Positions 1 through 9,983 of a stretch of DNA of 64,000 bases are shown in pieces (within the stretch, counting starts at the first letter, position 1; each line of letters starts with the position of its first letter). Both the position numbers and the translations under genes were made by a program. Below the pieces are notes generated by a model. The model was not told the origin of the DNA. It made no database searches and saw only the letters and a program-made list of their open reading frames with translations. Origin of the DNA: an uncultured Prevotella sp. (GTDB lineage: Bacteria; Bacteroidota; Bacteroidia; Bacteroidales; Bacteroidaceae); NCBI GenBank assembly GCA_900554545.1, contig USHW01000005.1:1-64000 (forward strand). The letters are read 5' to 3'.

Positions 1-3000
1 TGGCGGTTTTGGGGCACAACGCTCTGAGACTTTTAGTAGGGTTGCGGAATTGAGGAGAAACAAACTTCTGCATGTCTGCCGTGAACTTTATGGTGTTGTC
101 ACCAGTGGCGTCGGCTTTCCTCTCCACGAAGAACGCGCCGTAAGGAGGTATCACCGAAGAAGCGTCAGGAGTAAGCCAGTTGTTGCCGTCAGTGCCGCCT
201 ACGCCCGGCCCATTCTCGGTCTCCGTCCAGTAAGCCCCTGTCAACAGGCCGGAGTTCCCGGCAAAGAACGCCTGCAAGTCAAGCGGCGCCATGTACGGGT
301 TGCCCACTATCATGTATTTGCCGTCTTGTGAAGCGTCGAGCGTAAGCGATACGTCGTCGTTGCGCTTAAGGGCGAGAGGGTCGCTGCGGTCGAGCAGGCC
401 GGATATGAACAGCCTGCCTTCATTCGTGCGGTCGATGGTGCCGGTGCTTACATCATAGTCTGTATCGGCTTTCGGGAAGCGGAACACAAGGCTGCCAGCC
501 GTGCCGCCGCTCGCGTTGGCCGCCTTTATTGAGAAGCCGGCTCCTGCCGTATATGGCACAGAAGCGTCATTGTAAGCCGCGCTCCACGTCGGCGTTGAAG
601 TATTGAAGCCTACTGTTGCAGTGGTTGTCTGGCCCTCTACTATTGTCGCATTCTCGTCCCAGCTGCGCTGGTAAACGGCAGGGTCAAGGCGGCTGTAACC
701 GCCATCGCCGAACGTTATGCCGGTGAAATACCTTTCTTCGGCCTGCGTGCCGGTAGATTTGGTGTACCAGTCGCCGGCATATACGTCACGCAGCGGCGTG
801 CTGACCAATGTCCACGTCTTAGTAGGCACGGACACGTCCATCCACGCCTTGGTGTAGATGAGCTGCTCGGCATGAAGCATCTGCGCGCCCTGCATGAAGT
901 GGATGTCGTGGCAGATGTTCACACGGAAACGCTGGGTGGTCATGTTGTTTGTCCTCCCTTCCGGGTCTTTGTCATACACCATCAGGTCATACTGTATGTT
1001 CTCCGTCGGGTCGCCCATGCCGTCAGGACGCAGGCCCGCGTCAGTGCCAGCCCATGAAGAACCGCCGTTTCTAAAGCCGGCCATGTATAGCTGCGCCTTG
1101 CTGTCCGTAGGCATGACAACGTTCGAGAACAGCATCGGCACAAAGCCTGCAGCCTCGTCGTCGTCGGTATATGAGCCGTCGGTTATCTTAAGGTCTGCCG
1201 CCTTGGCGCGTTTCCACATCGTGTCGTTGTTCCAGTTGTCGTTCTCGCCTCCGCTCCATACAAGGTTCTCGGGCACTACTTTCATAGTCATCGGGAACGA
1301 ACCCCAGCAGCTGTTGTTCACGGCGCGTCCGTGCTCGGCAAAGTTGATGGCGAACGTATAGGTATATCCTTCGCGCGGAGCGAACGTAAACTTCGTACCG
1401 TCGGCAAGCGTCTGCTCGTCAAGGTAGAACTGCACTTCCGCCTCGTCAACGTAGTCTGAACTTGTGTTGTATTCCTGTGCCTTCAGGCTCAGTATTTTAC
1501 CGATGGGGTAAGTGTACTGGCTGAAGTCCTCAACGTGTACAAGTCCCGTGTAGTTAGGGTCGTCCGTGTCAATGAGGTACAACTGGGTATAGTCTACGTC
1601 GCCAGCGCTCTCAATCAGTCCAAGCTCCTCTACATTGTCGCTCGTGTATTCCGCACCGCGCAGGCTTATCTTTACGCGCCTGCCACTCTGTCCGTCGGTA
1701 TAGGCAGCGTCCTTTATCTGGTAGAGACCTATGCGCAGTGCAGGGTTCAGCCCTTCAGGATAATCAGTGATTTCGTTGAAACCGGCATGCAGCTTCGGAG
1801 CTTCGCCGCTGGCCGTAAGCGTAAGGGGCACATAATCCCAACAGATTCTCTCCCACTGGGCCTCCGTCAATTCCGAATCTGACGGGCGCACCGTTGTAAT
1901 CGGGCTAATCACAAGCTCCAAGCCATTTTCCAAGATAGCGATGTCAAGGCTCGACCTGTGAAGCACAAGCTTGTGGTTAAGACCGCCCTCCGGCCCCGGC
2001 TGGTCGAGGTAATGCTGTATCAGGTCAATCTGGTTCTGTGTAAGACCGTCATGAACACCCGGTTCTGCTGCAACAGGCACTACTCCGTCAAGGCTCTCAA
2101 CATCACGGTAAGCCCTGATGTCACGGAGCGATGTCAATGCCGACTGGAGCGACTCACCGCCATAAGTGCCGTTGGGGGCAACAAACTCCTGCTGGCTGCC
2201 GAAGAACCAGTCGAAATAAACGTCAGTGTCGATTGTCTCATACTGCTCCTCACCTGTTTCCGGGTCGCGTACCACATTGCCGCTTTCATCGAGCTGCGGC
2301 ACACGCAGCTGCGCCGTGAAGTTGAACGCCTGTCCGAGGCAATGGTCTCCATCGGGTTCGGCTACCTCGCCGTTAATCTTGATGAGCGTCTGTGCCGTCA
2401 CATAGAATGTGCTCTTTATGGCACACGGGTCGTTCATAAAATCGGCAAAATCCTTGATGGTATTAGTACCTTCGTTTTTGCGGTCGAGTATGAACATTAT
2501 ATAGCGTGTGTTGGGTATCATGTTTGAGTAGAAATCTACCACCAATTCACGATTTTCATCCGCTGCCGAACCAGAACGGTAGAAGTAATACCGCCCACCT
2601 TCAGAATTGTTGATTGCGATATTTTCTTGGTCGGGAACATACTCGGTGTTTGACTCGAAGTTGGGCTTCCAGTGAAGCGAGGCTATCTTCTGGTCGTAGC
2701 CCGGGTGTTCGGGGTCTTCACTCTCGCCGACACCGATTTCAACTATCGACTGACTGATGGCATCAGCTATTTGCTCTACGGTGGGATTTTCATTGTTGCC
2801 TATCAAGATGTTGTACTTTGCCTCGTCTATGAAGCAGAAGTCGATACCCTCGGGTTCGAGGCTGCTGTCTGTTTCATCGGGGTCTGAACCGATGCGTTCG
2901 CACAGCTGATACCAGTCGAGCGACGCGCGAAGCAGCGTGCGCTCGCCCGTGCAGGCATAGTCTTTCTGCATCACTGTTGCCGTAGGCTGGGCTATGTACA

Positions 3001-5092
3001 CCTTAATCTCGTCAAGATAGAAGTCGCCACCGGCCGTAGAGCCGCAGTTGTTGTCTACCTTCAGCTCATAGCTTACAAACTCGTCGGTACGCTCGTCCTT
3101 GTTCAGAAACGAGAAATATATCTGATACCAGTCATTCTGCTGTGAACCGTAGCCGTTGTCGTTGGTATATTCCGAGCCGTCGCCGGTATCAAGGTGAGTA
3201 GTGGTTGTTATCTGTCCCGTAGACTGACGGTAAAGAGGCACTCTCTCATCGTCTGCTGTAACGCCATAAATTGTGAACAGCATGGCAGAGTTCTCACTGT
3301 TGTCCACGTCTTCATCGGCACTCTTAACCCATGCGCTCACGAACAGCTCCGAACCGGGGCAAAGGTTCTCCGTGAACGGCAGCGTGACTATGGTTCCGGG
3401 GTTGTCAGACGCGTCAACGTAGAGGAAATAACCCTCGGCGTTGCGTCCTCCGAGACCTTCATTTGTCGGTCTTTTCACTGAATTTTTTACTATGTCACCG
3501 TAACCTACATAGTTGTTGGTTATAGCGTAAGTTCCCCACTCGGCAAAAGGTTGACGGTTATAAGCACTGTTATTATCTGTTGAACCGTCGAAATCAGCTG
3601 TCGTTGAACCGTCGAAGAACGCGTAAGAGCTGTAACCCCACTCCAACGGGAACGGATAATACCAATGGCTGCTCTGCCCAAACATATTTGCCACGTTGGG
3701 GTCATAGTCGAACGTGCGCGACGTCAGCAGCTTGTAGTTCTCGTTGCCGTCAAGGTAATTGGGAGTGCGGGTCAAGTAAACGTTGCTGTACCAGCTTTCA
3801 TCACTGCCTATCACGTCGCCGCTCTCGCGGTGGCGGTCAATGCGGTCAAGCTCGTGCTGGGTGAGCAGGCGCGTGTCCTTCTTGAACGTAAGGTTGAACT
3901 TGGCTATGTTATAAGTAATTTCGCCCACAGTCTTCGTAACAACGATTGTGGCCGTCTGCCCGTCGCTCACGCTCCAAGGTTCGCGTGAATTGGCCGAAGC
4001 CGGACGGAAGAATATTGCGCGGTTGTTACCGCTTAATGTTATGGAAGTTGATTCATTTCCGCCTGACGCTCCATTATGGTTTCCTCCGGAAAGAAGACGG
4101 AACACGTTGTTCGGAGAAGATATCGTAACGGTAAGGTTGGTGTTATTATCACCGTCTATGCGGTAACCGTTGGCAAACTTCGACAGGGCTACAAGCTCGT
4201 CGGTCTGGTTACCGAGGTGGTCGCAGGGGAAAGTTATGTCGTATTCCTCCAAAAACTTCTTACCGTCTCCGTCACCTCCACGATATTCCGCATTCTCAAG
4301 ACGCCCCATACCGTTCTTCCAGCCTTCGGTCTCGTCGGCTCCGCCACGGTCGTCTACACCTATTATATAATAGATTACACGCAGGCTCAACGTTGGCTCC
4401 CAAAAGCCACCATTCAAAAAGCTACCACCATTGCCAGAATTGAAGTTCTCCGTAAAGTCAAGATAACCTGACGCATCGCAGGCTATTATGTAGTACTTGT
4501 TGTCTGCGCTTCCGTTGTCAAATTCGTTATTGACATAATTCCGGTAGTCTGCATCTGTAGGATAAGTGAATGTAGCCCGACCCAAATCTGTACCGTTTAC
4601 TGAGTGTCCGCCAACATAACCGTTGGCAAAGCGGTAACTGTTTTTCGCAGGCTCTAACAAGTCATAAGTTCGCCTATTCAAACCACTACCCACAGTATAG
4701 CTTAATGTGCTTTCGGTAACAAAGTTGTACCAACGCTGATACGACCGCGCACTAAGGTTTTCGCCGGGCGAATAACTTGCTGGAACCACGGGCAATGTCA
4801 GCTCCACTTCACTTCCTTTCCTTACATACAGCGTGTCGTAATACGTGTGCGCTGACTGGATAGAATCTCCCGTGTACGGATTCGCATAGTAATGGTTCGT
4901 ATCGTCGAAAGTGTCCATGTCTTTAGCCGCCTGGCTGATATTGTTGCGCATGGTGTACCATTTGGCCTTCTTGTGCTGCACCTCACTATCTTGATAAGTG
5001 TTCGAGATGGTCTGTCCCCATCCACCCATTGGCAGAAGGAATGACAAGGCCCAGACGGACAACGCTTTTATATAAAAGTTTTTGGTTTTCAT
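1..5092 (-). CDS. Very large exported surface protein, C-terminus beyond left edge
   Basis: The reading frame stays open to the left edge, so 1697 N-terminal residues are visible and the C-terminus is missing. It opens with MKTKNFYIKALSVWALSFL, a hydrophobic signal peptide ending near residue 27, so the product is exported. The rest is long, Asp/Thr/Tyr-rich, beta-type sequence with no catalytic motif that I recognise. Near the left edge it carries VGNPYMAPLD and IPPYGAFFVERK, phrases of a kind found in large secreted Bacteroidetes surface proteins. The ATG lies 17 bp after the stop of the upstream fimbrillin gene, so this is a distal gene of the fimbrial operon. I infer a fimbria-associated tip protein or surface adhesin from position and size only. 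I saw no von Willebrand A type metal motif like that of Mfa5 of Porphyromonas. Confidence 0.8.
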   Translation of the reverse strand, partial: MKTKNFYIKALSVWALSFLLPMGGWGQTISNTYQDSEVQHKKAKWYTMRNNISQAAKDMDTFDDTNHYYANPYTGDSIQSAHTYYDTLYVRKGSEVELTLPVVPASYSPGENLSARSYQRWYNFVTESTLSYTVGSGLNRRTYDLLEPAKNSYRFANGYVGGHSVNGTDLGRATFTYPTDADYRNYVNNEFDNGSADNKYYIIACDASGYLDFTENFNSGNGGSFLNGGFWEPTLSLRVIYYIIGVDDRGGADETEGWKNGMGRLENAEYRGGDGDGKKFLEEYDITFPCDHLGNQTDELVALSKFANGYRIDGDNNTNLTVTISSPNNVFRLLSGGNHNGASGGNESTSITLSGNNRAIFFRPASANSREPWSVSDGQTATIVVTKTVGEITYNIAKFNLTFKKDTRLLTQHELDRIDRHRESGDVIGSDESWYSNVYLTRTPNYLDGNENYKLLTSRTFDYDPNVANMFGQSSHWYYPFPLEWGYSSYAFFDGSTTADFDGSTDNNSAYNRQPFAEWGTYAITNNYVGYGDIVKNSVKRPTNEGLGGRNAEGYFLYVDASDNPGTIVTLPFTENLCPGSELFVSAWVKSADEDVDNSENSAMLFTIYGVTADDERVPLYRQSTGQITTTTHLDTGDGSEYTNDNGYGSQQNDWYQIYFSFLNKDERTDEFVSYELKVDNNCGSTAGGDFYLDEIKVYIAQPTATVMQKDYACTGERTLLRASLDWYQLCERIGSDPDETDSSLEPEGIDFCFIDEAKYNILIGNNENPTVEQIADAISQSIVEIGVGESEDPEHPGYDQKIASLHWKPNFESNTEYVPDQENIAINNSEGGRYYFYRSGSAADENRELVVDFYSNMIPNTRYIMFILDRKNEGTNTIKDFADFMNDPCAIKSTFYVTAQTLIKINGEVAEPDGDHCLGQAFNFTAQLRVPQLDESGNVVRDPETGEEQYETIDTDVYFDWFFGSQQEFVAPNGTYGGESLQSALTSLRDIRAYRDVESLDGVVPVAAEPGVHDGLTQNQIDLIQHYLDQPGPEGGLNHKLVLHRSSLDIAILENGLELVISPITTVRPSDSELTEAQWERICWDYVPLTLTASGEAPKLHAGFNEITDYPEGLNPALRIGLYQIKDAAYTDGQSGRRVKISLRGAEYTSDNVEELGLIESAGDVDYTQLYLIDTDDPNYTGLVHVEDFSQYTYPIGKILSLKAQEYNTSSDYVDEAEVQFYLDEQTLADGTKFTFAPREGYTYTFAINFAEHGRAVNNSCWGSFPMTMKVVPENLVWSGGENDNWNNDTMWKRAKAADLKITDGSYTDDDEAAGFVPMLFSNVVMPTDSKAQLYMAGFRNGGSSWAGTDAGLRPDGMGDPTENIQYDLMVYDKDPEGRTNNMTTQRFRVNICHDIHFMQGAQMLHAEQLIYTKAWMDVSVPTKTWTLVSTPLRDVYAGDWYTKSTGTQAEERYFTGITFGDGGYSRLDPAVYQRSWDENATIVEGQTTTATVGFNTSTPTWSAAYNDASVPYTAGAGFSIKAANASGGTAGSLVFRFPKADTDYDVSTGTIDRTNEGRLFISGLLDRSDPLALKRNDDVSLTLDASQDGKYMIVGNPYMAPLDLQAFFAGNSGLLTGAYWTETENGPGVGGTDGNNWLTPDASSVIPPYGAFFVERKADATGDNTIKFTADMQKFVSPQFRNPTKSLRALCPKTA

Positions 5093-5100
5093 GTTTCAAA

Positions 5101-5108
5101 TCCTCCTT
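5101..5108 (-). promoter_or_regulatory. Shine-Dalgarno-like ribosome binding site
   Basis: On the minus strand AAGGAGGA stands 8 nt before the ATG of the giant surface protein gene. Almost no other start in this window has such a site, as is usual for Bacteroidetes, so it is either chance or a sign of boosted translation. It supports the ATG at 5092 as the true start. Confidence 0.4.
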
Positions 5109-5109
5109 G

Positions 5110-6609
5110 TCAGTTTACTTTAAACATATTGAGCACTTCACCGCCCAACAGGCGCATACCGTAAGAGCCGCCGGCTCTCGTGCCCGTCTTGAACTTTACG
5201 TCGGTGATGTCGATTGTACGTATTGTTACATTATATGTGCGCGTCAACAGATTGGTTTCCTCAACTGTGGCAAACCATGACACCGTTAACGAGAGCGGTA
5301 AGTCTGTGCCGACGCCCACCCCGGCAGACAAGGCTGCGCTCAATGTAGCACCTGAATTTGACACATCAGTTATTTTGTCAGCCAAATCGTCAGGAACAGT
5401 CCATTGCTTACTTACCAATTTCGCCGTATTAGTTGACGATGCCATGCCGGCAACAGTAAACTCGAACTGCGCTCCTTCCGCAATGTACACTGTATAAGTG
5501 GCTTCATCCACATCAACATTCACTTCTACAGGGTAATTGCCTATCGGTGCCACCCATGAAAGCCACTCTATTTCAGGAGAAAAATCAGGGAATGTAAGCG
5601 TAAGGGGATAAATGCTGTTGCGCGGCAAGATGCGGCGACGGGGGCTGGCCGTATAAGTGGTAACGCCGGTGGTGTTGCCGGTAGCAAGTGTCACTGTAAA
5701 CGGCAGTCCCTCTGGCGTCTCGTTGACATAAAACGAGAACAGTCTGCCGTCCGCCGTATCCTCTGCATCACTTAACTTGGCAGTGAACTCGCCGGTGCGG
5801 TCGCCGTAATAATCGCTTGAAGTCGAACCTTCCATCAGCGGCACATTCTCCGAATATCCCGAGAATGTCACCTCACTGTTGTCTGTCACGTCTGCACCGT
5901 CGCTCACTGTAAGACGGATTTTACCGACAAGGCGCTCAAGCGGCAAATCGACGACAATGCCGCCGCTGGCGTTCAGGTCGCCGTTGACAGTTATCATGCC
6001 GACCGCACTCATTGGGATATATTTGCCTCCGTCCAAATCTATTTCACCGGCAGGGTCAAGCAGACGAAACTGGTTTAGGTCGCCGGCGCGCGACTCAAAA
6101 TTGCTGTCGGTACTTGTTGCCCCGAAGCAATCGTCGAGCAACTGTTTGCCGGTCTTCTGGGTCGTACTGCCTGCCGAACCGTATTCGCCCACATAGTTGT
6201 CGATATTGGCAAAAGCGTAGAACGTGTATTTTCCGGGGTCTAAGGTAAAGGTTTCAGAAGTCCAGCTTGTCAAATTTCCCCCTTGCGCCGATGCGTCGGT
6301 AGTAAGGTTTGGTGAAATGTTGTTATACACACGAGGTGTGCCGTTGTCATCCTTCACGATGTACACATACAACGTGTTGATGAACTCGTGCTCCTCGGCA
6401 TTTACGTCTTCTCCGGCGCGTGAACCGTTAAGGTCACCTATCACTCCTGCCGACACGTTGACCTTAACGGGTACGGCGTCGCCTCCTGTAGCAGGGCAAT
6501 CGCCGTACTCGTCGCCGTAACACGACGACAGCAAGACGGCGCAGGCCATGGGGACGGCGGCCAGCGCGCACCTTAACATTTGTCTGTATGCTTTATTCAT
6601 GATTTTCAT
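5110..6609 (-). CDS. Fimbrillin-like lipoprotein (accessory fimbrial subunit)
   Basis: A 499-residue exported lipoprotein: the N-terminal hydrophobic stretch ends in VLLSSC, with Cys30 as the lipidated residue. It continues with an acidic YGDEYGDCP segment and then beta-rich sequence in which VNTLYVYIVKD-like and FYVNETPEG-like strands recall the fimbrillin / Mfa fold. It lies between another fimbrillin-like gene (13 bp upstream) and the giant exported protein (17 bp downstream), so it is co-transcribed with the fimbrial operon. In the Porphyromonas mfa system, distal genes encode minor tip components (Mfa3-Mfa5); that role is inferred here from gene order. An alternative start is the ATG three codons in (6600). 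Confidence 0.8.
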   Translation of the reverse strand: MKIMNKAYRQMLRCALAAVPMACAVLLSSCYGDEYGDCPATGGDAVPVKVNVSAGVIGDLNGSRAGEDVNAEEHEFINTLYVYIVKDDNGTPRVYNNISPNLTTDASAQGGNLTSWTSETFTLDPGKYTFYAFANIDNYVGEYGSAGSTTQKTGKQLLDDCFGATSTDSNFESRAGDLNQFRLLDPAGEIDLDGGKYIPMSAVGMITVNGDLNASGGIVVDLPLERLVGKIRLTVSDGADVTDNSEVTFSGYSENVPLMEGSTSSDYYGDRTGEFTAKLSDAEDTADGRLFSFYVNETPEGLPFTVTLATGNTTGVTTYTASPRRRILPRNSIYPLTLTFPDFSPEIEWLSWVAPIGNYPVEVNVDVDEATYTVYIAEGAQFEFTVAGMASSTNTAKLVSKQWTVPDDLADKITDVSNSGATLSAALSAGVGVGTDLPLSLTVSWFATVEETNLLTRTYNVTIRTIDITDVKFKTGTRAGGSYGMRLLGGEVLNMFKVN

Positions 6610-6622
6610 GTTTTACGGTTCG

Positions 6623-8419
6623 TTACATTGGCAGGGTTTCTTCAGTAAGCAGCACCCAGTCTTTCACATAGACATGAGCCTTTATTTCCGTGTCGTCAGG
6701 CACATCACCACCGATTGACGCAACAGTTTCTACTTTCACCTTATATATATTGTTGCGCACTACGGCATACTCCATAAGCCCGTTGGTCATGTCACTTTTG
6801 TCATTGCTGTGCCGCAGCCACCATACATAGTAGCACAGGCCTTTATAATATGTACGCAACATTCCGTTGCTGCTGGCGTACAACCGTGCGCGAGTGTCGG
6901 TCACGCCGCCTTGGTTGATTTGCGGGTCTGTGATGTCGCTCTCGCCCACACCGAGCGTGGCGAGGAATGCCGTCCACGTTACGTTGTCGAGGGCTGTGCC
7001 TACCGCGTCTGTGCCTTGGGCGTCGCCCTGCAAGCCGGTGAAGTAGGCAGCAAGTCCTACGGGGTCATACGACAGAGCATCACAGAACGCCGTAACATCA
7101 GCCCACGTCTTGTTTTTCAAACCATCCACCGCCGCATCGAAATAAGCAGCGAAGTCGGCCTGCTCATTGAGCTGCCCCATCATTGCCGTGAGCGACGTGT
7201 AAAGCCTGTCGCTATAACGGAAGAACGTATGTCCTGGTTTATAGTCGGCAAGGGCACTCCCTGGATTGAACTGTGCCTGGAATGCCAGGCCCGTGTTGTA
7301 GGTCTTGGCCGTCTGGTCTTGCGCCGTGGTGTTTTCAAGGGTATAGCCGACGCGCTGCCATACTTGGCCATCATCTCCCGGGTCGGTTATAGGAGTTCCG
7401 GCTGTCATGCGTGTGCTCCACCACTTGGGGTCTTCAGAGCCGGAATACAGGTAACTGCCGTCAACATAAAGCCCGGCGGCATTCACTTCTTTACCGTCAA
7501 CAGTAGTGAACGGCTTATTATTGAGTTCTGCGTTGGTTGAGTTTTTGTCGGCTGTCCATGGGTCGATAACATAGTTGGTAGGCAGTCCGTCCGTTCCCGT
7601 TTCCTCTATGCCGAGATAGGTAACGTCGCCGCCTGTCTTCTTCGTCGGGTCTTCAGACACCCGCTTAAGGAGGTATGAGCCGGCGCTAAAGTCGTTGATG
7701 ATTGTCGCACCGAGAATTGTCACCGATGCATCCGCATAGTCGGTATCGGTAAGTTTAAATTCGCCGTCGGCTTTATAGTCTACGCGTGCCGCGACACGCT
7801 CAACATTGACGGAGATTGTCGCAGGGTCTTCTTTCGGATTATTCTCAACGACAAGCCTTTCGCTGGGTTCGTCGGCCAAAGCCATGAGGAAATCCGAATA
7901 CGTACCGTCGTCAGATTTCGTCCATGCCGTCGTATATATCTTGTCACGCACTTCGCTTAGATTGCCGGCGGTGCTCCACCAGAAATCGGCTCCCGGATTA
8001 GCCACTACGATTACATTGTACGTACCGTTATCTACATCGGCTTGCTGCGTCTCGGTAATCCATTTTCCGTCACCCGAAGTGACATTGCCAAAGTAAACCG
8101 CAGCTATTACAGGCGTTTCATCCTGACTGTTGACGTTAGCATTGCCATCAAAGAGAAACGCCACGGCGGAATTCACCCTGTTCTCATAGTCCTGCCCGGC
8201 TTCAGGACCGTCGCCAGTCTCACCGGCGTCAGGATAGGCGCGTGTGCCCTGTGCACCAGACAGACCGAAGCTAAGCTGGATGTACGCCTTGCCTGTGCCG
8301 GCGGTGCCGCCTTTTTCGGGCGGACACTCCAAGTCGTCGCTCATGCTGCACGACGTTGCCAGCAACGCCAATGACAGGCAGAGGGCTGTGCCACAGTGTT
8401 TATATAATCTGTATTTCAT
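6623..8419 (-). CDS. Fimbrillin family lipoprotein (minor subunit)
   Basis: 598 residues with a lipoprotein signal ending LLATSC (Cys24). The first part of the mature chain reads AYIQLSFGLSG then NRVNSAVAFLFDGNAN, the usual first strands of Mfa1/FimA-type fimbrillins. The end holds VVRNNIYKVKVETVASIGG followed by a last strand VYVKDWVLL, which is the typical C-terminal fimbrillin pattern (RNN-hydroxyl/aromatic-K near the end, then the terminal strand). It lies 73 bp after the anchor gene and 13 bp before the next lipoprotein. It is probably a minor or tip subunit of the same fimbria. A second major subunit is the alternative. Confidence 0.82.
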   Translation of the reverse strand: MKYRLYKHCGTALCLSLALLATSCSMSDDLECPPEKGGTAGTGKAYIQLSFGLSGAQGTRAYPDAGETGDGPEAGQDYENRVNSAVAFLFDGNANVNSQDETPVIAAVYFGNVTSGDGKWITETQQADVDNGTYNVIVVANPGADFWWSTAGNLSEVRDKIYTTAWTKSDDGTYSDFLMALADEPSERLVVENNPKEDPATISVNVERVAARVDYKADGEFKLTDTDYADASVTILGATIINDFSAGSYLLKRVSEDPTKKTGGDVTYLGIEETGTDGLPTNYVIDPWTADKNSTNAELNNKPFTTVDGKEVNAAGLYVDGSYLYSGSEDPKWWSTRMTAGTPITDPGDDGQVWQRVGYTLENTTAQDQTAKTYNTGLAFQAQFNPGSALADYKPGHTFFRYSDRLYTSLTAMMGQLNEQADFAAYFDAAVDGLKNKTWADVTAFCDALSYDPVGLAAYFTGLQGDAQGTDAVGTALDNVTWTAFLATLGVGESDITDPQINQGGVTDTRARLYASSNGMLRTYYKGLCYYVWWLRHSNDKSDMTNGLMEYAVVRNNIYKVKVETVASIGGDVPDDTEIKAHVYVKDWVLLTEETLPM

Positions 8420-8492
8420 TGCAATTGTTTTTATTTTGACATGGGGCGGGATGTTTCCACCTCTCGCCTTTTCACTCTTTCAGCCTTATATA

Positions 8493-9605
8493 TTACAGGT
8501 CTTCAAACTGTATGCGCTTGCTCCATCCGAGCACGCTGATACTGATGTTGATGTATTGCAGCTTGCCGTTCAGGAGGAAGATTTCCAGGTCGTAGTCATA
8601 TCCGCGGTCAAGGAATTCCTGCTTTGAGTAGTTGCGTATTTCGTCATAATTGGCAAGGCGCGAGAGGATGTCCGGCAAGTTGAGCCTTATATTCTCATAG
8701 TCATTGTCCTTGTTTCTTATGACAAGCACACCGTCGTCCCCGGCATCGTCGTGGCTAATAAGACGCAATGTCATGAACTCGGCGTGGCCGATATGGCCTA
8801 CACCTTCGAGTATGTTGCCGTTTTGGTCGGTAGGCGGAGTGAGGTCGTCCGTATTCCACGTTGCATAAGGGCGATAAACAACAGTGCCCGTAGTCTCGTC
8901 AACGGAGTTGTCCCACAGCAACGTAGAATTGCGGTCGGTAATTGTCAGGTCATAGTTGGCAATGTCCATTTGCGTGGGGTCACTAAGCTCGCGCAGGCTT
9001 ACGTTGATTCTCTTGGTGTCGCGCATGAGAGAGACTGTGGCGTAAGCGGCACGGTTGGACTCGCGGCTGTACACCTGCACAGGCTCTGTAAGCATGCCGT
9101 GCCAAAGGGTGTCGAGCGGCAGAGAGTTGTTGGCGATGTCATACATGTTGTCGGCCGTCTGAACGCGGTCAAGCTGTATGCCGAGGGCTGTCATGTCAGA
9201 GCCTGCCTGCATGTCGGTACGCACGAAGCGTGCGCGTGAGTCGGCAAGCATGTCGGCATAAGGACGTTGTCCGGCCAGTGCGATAAACTGATACTTGCCG
9301 GGAGCCAGGTCGGTAATGTGCATGGCATAACCGGCATCCTTGAGCGGCGATGACGCCCCGATGTTGCTTTCCTCCTGCGTCTTTACAAGCTTGCCCTGCT
9401 CGTCGAAGATGTAAAGGGTGACGGAGCCGACGTGGTCGTTGAACATGTCGGCGCGCTGAAGATTGTAGTCATACTTGAAGTTGACGTAAAGCCCGTATGG
9501 ACAGTCGCTTAAGTCTTCCTCCATCATGTCACACGAAGTGAGCGCGGCGGCTGCGAACAATGCGCAGCACAACCATTTGAAAGGTTTTTTCGCTGAATAT
9601 TTCAT
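8493..9605 (-). CDS. FimB/Mfa2 family fimbrial anchor lipoprotein
   Basis: About 370 residues. The chosen ATG (9605) gives a compact lipoprotein signal MKYSAKKPFKWLCCALFAAA ending ALTSC (Cys25); an upstream in-frame ATG at 9632 adds nine residues. The mature start EEDLSDCPYGLYVNFKYDYN is the signature of the FimB/Mfa2 family, followed by VTLYIFDEQGKLV. In Porphyromonas, Mfa2 caps and anchors the growing fimbria in the outer membrane and limits its length. The gene lies downstream of the Mfa1-like gene across a gap of about 380 bp that contains a hairpin, so anchor expression is probably lower than that of the major subunit. Confidence 0.93.
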   Translation of the reverse strand: MKYSAKKPFKWLCCALFAAAALTSCDMMEEDLSDCPYGLYVNFKYDYNLQRADMFNDHVGSVTLYIFDEQGKLVKTQEESNIGASSPLKDAGYAMHITDLAPGKYQFIALAGQRPYADMLADSRARFVRTDMQAGSDMTALGIQLDRVQTADNMYDIANNSLPLDTLWHGMLTEPVQVYSRESNRAAYATVSLMRDTKRINVSLRELSDPTQMDIANYDLTITDRNSTLLWDNSVDETTGTVVYRPYATWNTDDLTPPTDQNGNILEGVGHIGHAEFMTLRLISHDDAGDDGVLVIRNKDNDYENIRLNLPDILSRLANYDEIRNYSKQEFLDRGYDYDLEIFLLNGKLQYINISISVLGWSKRIQFEDL

Positions 9606-9920
9606 ACCTCTGTGGTTTTTTATTATTTCCATTTCTTCTTAATGTGAGTGATGGGAGTTATAGAACTGACAAGGCTTATAAAAGCTGTAGCTATCGAATT
9701 TTCCACTTTACGTTCTTCACTCTTCCCTCTCCACTCTTAATATATTGTCGCCCTCTTTAACAGGGCGGTTGTTGTCTTATTTGGTGGGTGCTCGGTATGA
9801 GCGCCGGTGTCATCCAAGCCTTACGGCTAATTTGACTTTTCTCCAAACTTGGCGGAAACGCTAAGGTCCTTGCCGCCGATGCTGCCTGCAACAGCTGTCT
9901 TTATTGTTGTTTTTTTAATC

Positions 9921-9947
9921 CCGGTGGCGCCATCACGACGCCACCGG
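9921..9947 (-). terminator. Hairpin after the major fimbrillin gene
   Basis: A perfect 9-bp stem, CCGGTGGCG with CGCCACCGG around a 9-nt loop, begins 37 nt past the stop of the Mfa1-like gene. On the minus strand it is followed by an A-run, not a U-run, so it is not a textbook terminator. It may block 3' exonucleases or partly stop transcription, giving more major subunit than anchor. The rest of the 9606-9983 gap shows no gene that I can support. Confidence 0.5.
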
Positions 9948-9983
9948 AACGGAATTTATATGCAATGTTAAAAACTGCCTTTT

